A DNA stretch of 6,717 bases from Caldisericia bacterium (GTDB lineage: Bacteria > Caldisericota > Caldisericia > UBA6126 > JAGPKI01): positions 1 through 6,717 of the forward strand of contig JAGPKI010000078.1 in NCBI GenBank assembly GCA_018054005.1. The letters run 5' to 3'. Each line of letters begins with the position of its first letter. Position 1 is the stretch's first letter. This document shows, piece by piece, positions 6,367 to 6,717 of this stretch. The notes beneath the pieces were generated by a model. It saw only the letters and a list, made by a program, of their open reading frames with translations, searched no databases and was not told where the DNA came from. The position numbers and the translations under genes are program-made.

Positions 6367-6480
6367 ACACACAATTTTATATTCATAGGACTATGTCACG
6401 ACTAATAAAGCCTTTAATTTTAATTGTTAAATTCTCATAAAAGAATCTCTTGTATCATATAAGACATTGAAAACTATATC

Positions 6481-6558
6481 TGGGGTGGAAGATGGGACTC
6501 GAACCCACAACCCCTGGTGCCACAAACCAGTGCTCTAACCAATTGAGCTACATCCACC
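6481..6558 (-). tRNA. tRNA-His (GTG)
   Basis: The minus strand folds as a full cloverleaf. The anticodon stem is CTGGT/ACCAG around loop TTGTGGC, with anticodon GTG at 6523-6521. The T-arm is GTGGG/CCCAT around TTCGAGT, and the D-arm sequence TAGCTCAATTGGTTAGAGCA is typical. The extra G at -1 (6558) opposite discriminator C73 (6484) is the identity mark of histidine tRNA, and the 3' CCA is encoded (6483-6481). One flaw is visible: acceptor pair 6:67 is T opposite T, with the other six pairs intact. The gene is read toward the restriction cluster. No hairpin terminator is clear in the 6367-6480 spacer downstream. Confidence 0.96.
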
Positions 6559-6571
6559 ATACAATAACATA

Positions 6572-6577
6572 ATTATA
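6572..6577 (-). promoter_or_regulatory. -10 box (TATAAT) of the tRNA-His gene
   Basis: A perfect TATAAT on the minus strand ends 13 bp before the encoded G-1 of tRNA-His, the right distance for a promoter with a short 5' leader removed by RNase P. The -35 position has no clear match. Confidence 0.5.
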
Positions 6578-6613
6578 CTTAATTATTATTAATAATACTA
6601 CATACAAATATAG

Positions 6614-6619
6614 TATAAT
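6614..6619 (+). promoter_or_regulatory. -10 box (TATAAT) of the right-edge gene
   Basis: A perfect TATAAT lies 12 bp before the ATG at 6632, implying a 5' leader of only about five or six bases. It faces away from the tRNA-His promoter, so the 73-bp spacer is a divergent promoter region. No good -35 is seen. Confidence 0.4.
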
Positions 6620-6631
6620 AACAATATAACA

Positions 6632-6717
6632 ATGGAAAAAGAACAAACAGAATATCAATATACTAAATATGAATTGATCCCCCCTATATATTCATCACCT
6701 AAATTAGTAGAACAATT
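6632..6717 (+). CDS. Start of an unidentified protein, cut by window edge
   Basis: An ATG opens a frame of 28 complete codons that runs off the right edge. The product starts MEKEQTEYQYTKYELIPP and continues with PKLVEQ at about 23-28. It is hydrophilic with no signal peptide. The segment is too short for me to name a family. It is supported as a real gene by the TATAAT 12 bp upstream, the divergent layout with tRNA-His, and the lack of stops; 28 open codons alone would be weak evidence. It follows the same no-Shine-Dalgarno pattern as the other genes here. Confidence 0.5.
   Translation, partial: MEKEQTEYQYTKYELIPPIYSSPKLVEQ

Noticed and set aside
6367..6480. Spacer between the C-box region and tRNA-His, searched for a terminator, small RNA or attachment repeat
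   Set aside because: No GC-rich hairpin with a T-run and no copy of the tRNA 3' end is visible; only the possible outer GACTATGTC site was kept.
1..6717. CRISPR array, insertion sequence or transposase
   Set aside because: No regularly spaced repeats, no terminal inverted repeats and no transposase or integrase reading frame were found on either strand.

Overview
This is an A+T-rich bacterial window (roughly 70% A+T by eye). TGA and TAA act as stops and TGG codes tryptophan, so the standard bacterial code applies. None of the recognised start codons has a convincing Shine-Dalgarno sequence, and several TATAAT boxes lie very close to the start codon. This would fit Bacteroidota or another lineage with SD-independent or leaderless initiation, but the organism cannot be named from this sequence.

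Layout. Positions 1-1486 hold two minus-strand genes: an unrecognised hydrophilic protein that runs off the left edge (1-622) and, upstream of it, a divergent nucleoside phosphorylase (671-1486). A weak hairpin plus T-tract separates them. After a 241-bp spacer, a plus-strand run begins: a dCTPase-like MazG-fold pyrophosphohydrolase (1728-2048), a GIY-YIG nuclease fused to a DUF2075/Schlafen-type P-loop helicase (2053-3621), a Vsr mismatch endonuclease (3692-4117) and a DNA cytosine-5 methyltransferase (4089-5042). Facing it on the minus strand are a small Xre-type controller protein (6105-6314) and a PD-(D/E)XK-like restriction endonuclease (5031-6098). The endonuclease overlaps the methyltransferase tail by 12 bp. 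A repeated C-box operator lies in front of the controller gene. Next come a tRNA-His(GTG) on the minus strand (6481-6558) and the first 28 codons of an unidentified plus-strand gene (from 6632).

How the parts work together. Positions 3692-6366 form a complete controller-regulated Type II restriction-modification system with its own Vsr repair enzyme. The C protein probably times expression of the endonuclease. The methyltransferase protects host sites, and Vsr repairs the T:G mismatches left when 5-methylcytosine deaminates. Directly upstream on the same strand is a tightly packed pair, a dCTPase-like MazG enzyme and a GIY-YIG/DUF2075 helicase. It looks like a second nucleic-acid-acting accessory module and is the best candidate here for a poorly described (possibly anti-phage) system. 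The cluster lies between a metabolic gene and a tRNA gene, as expected for an accessory insertion, but no integrase, transposase or attachment repeat is visible.
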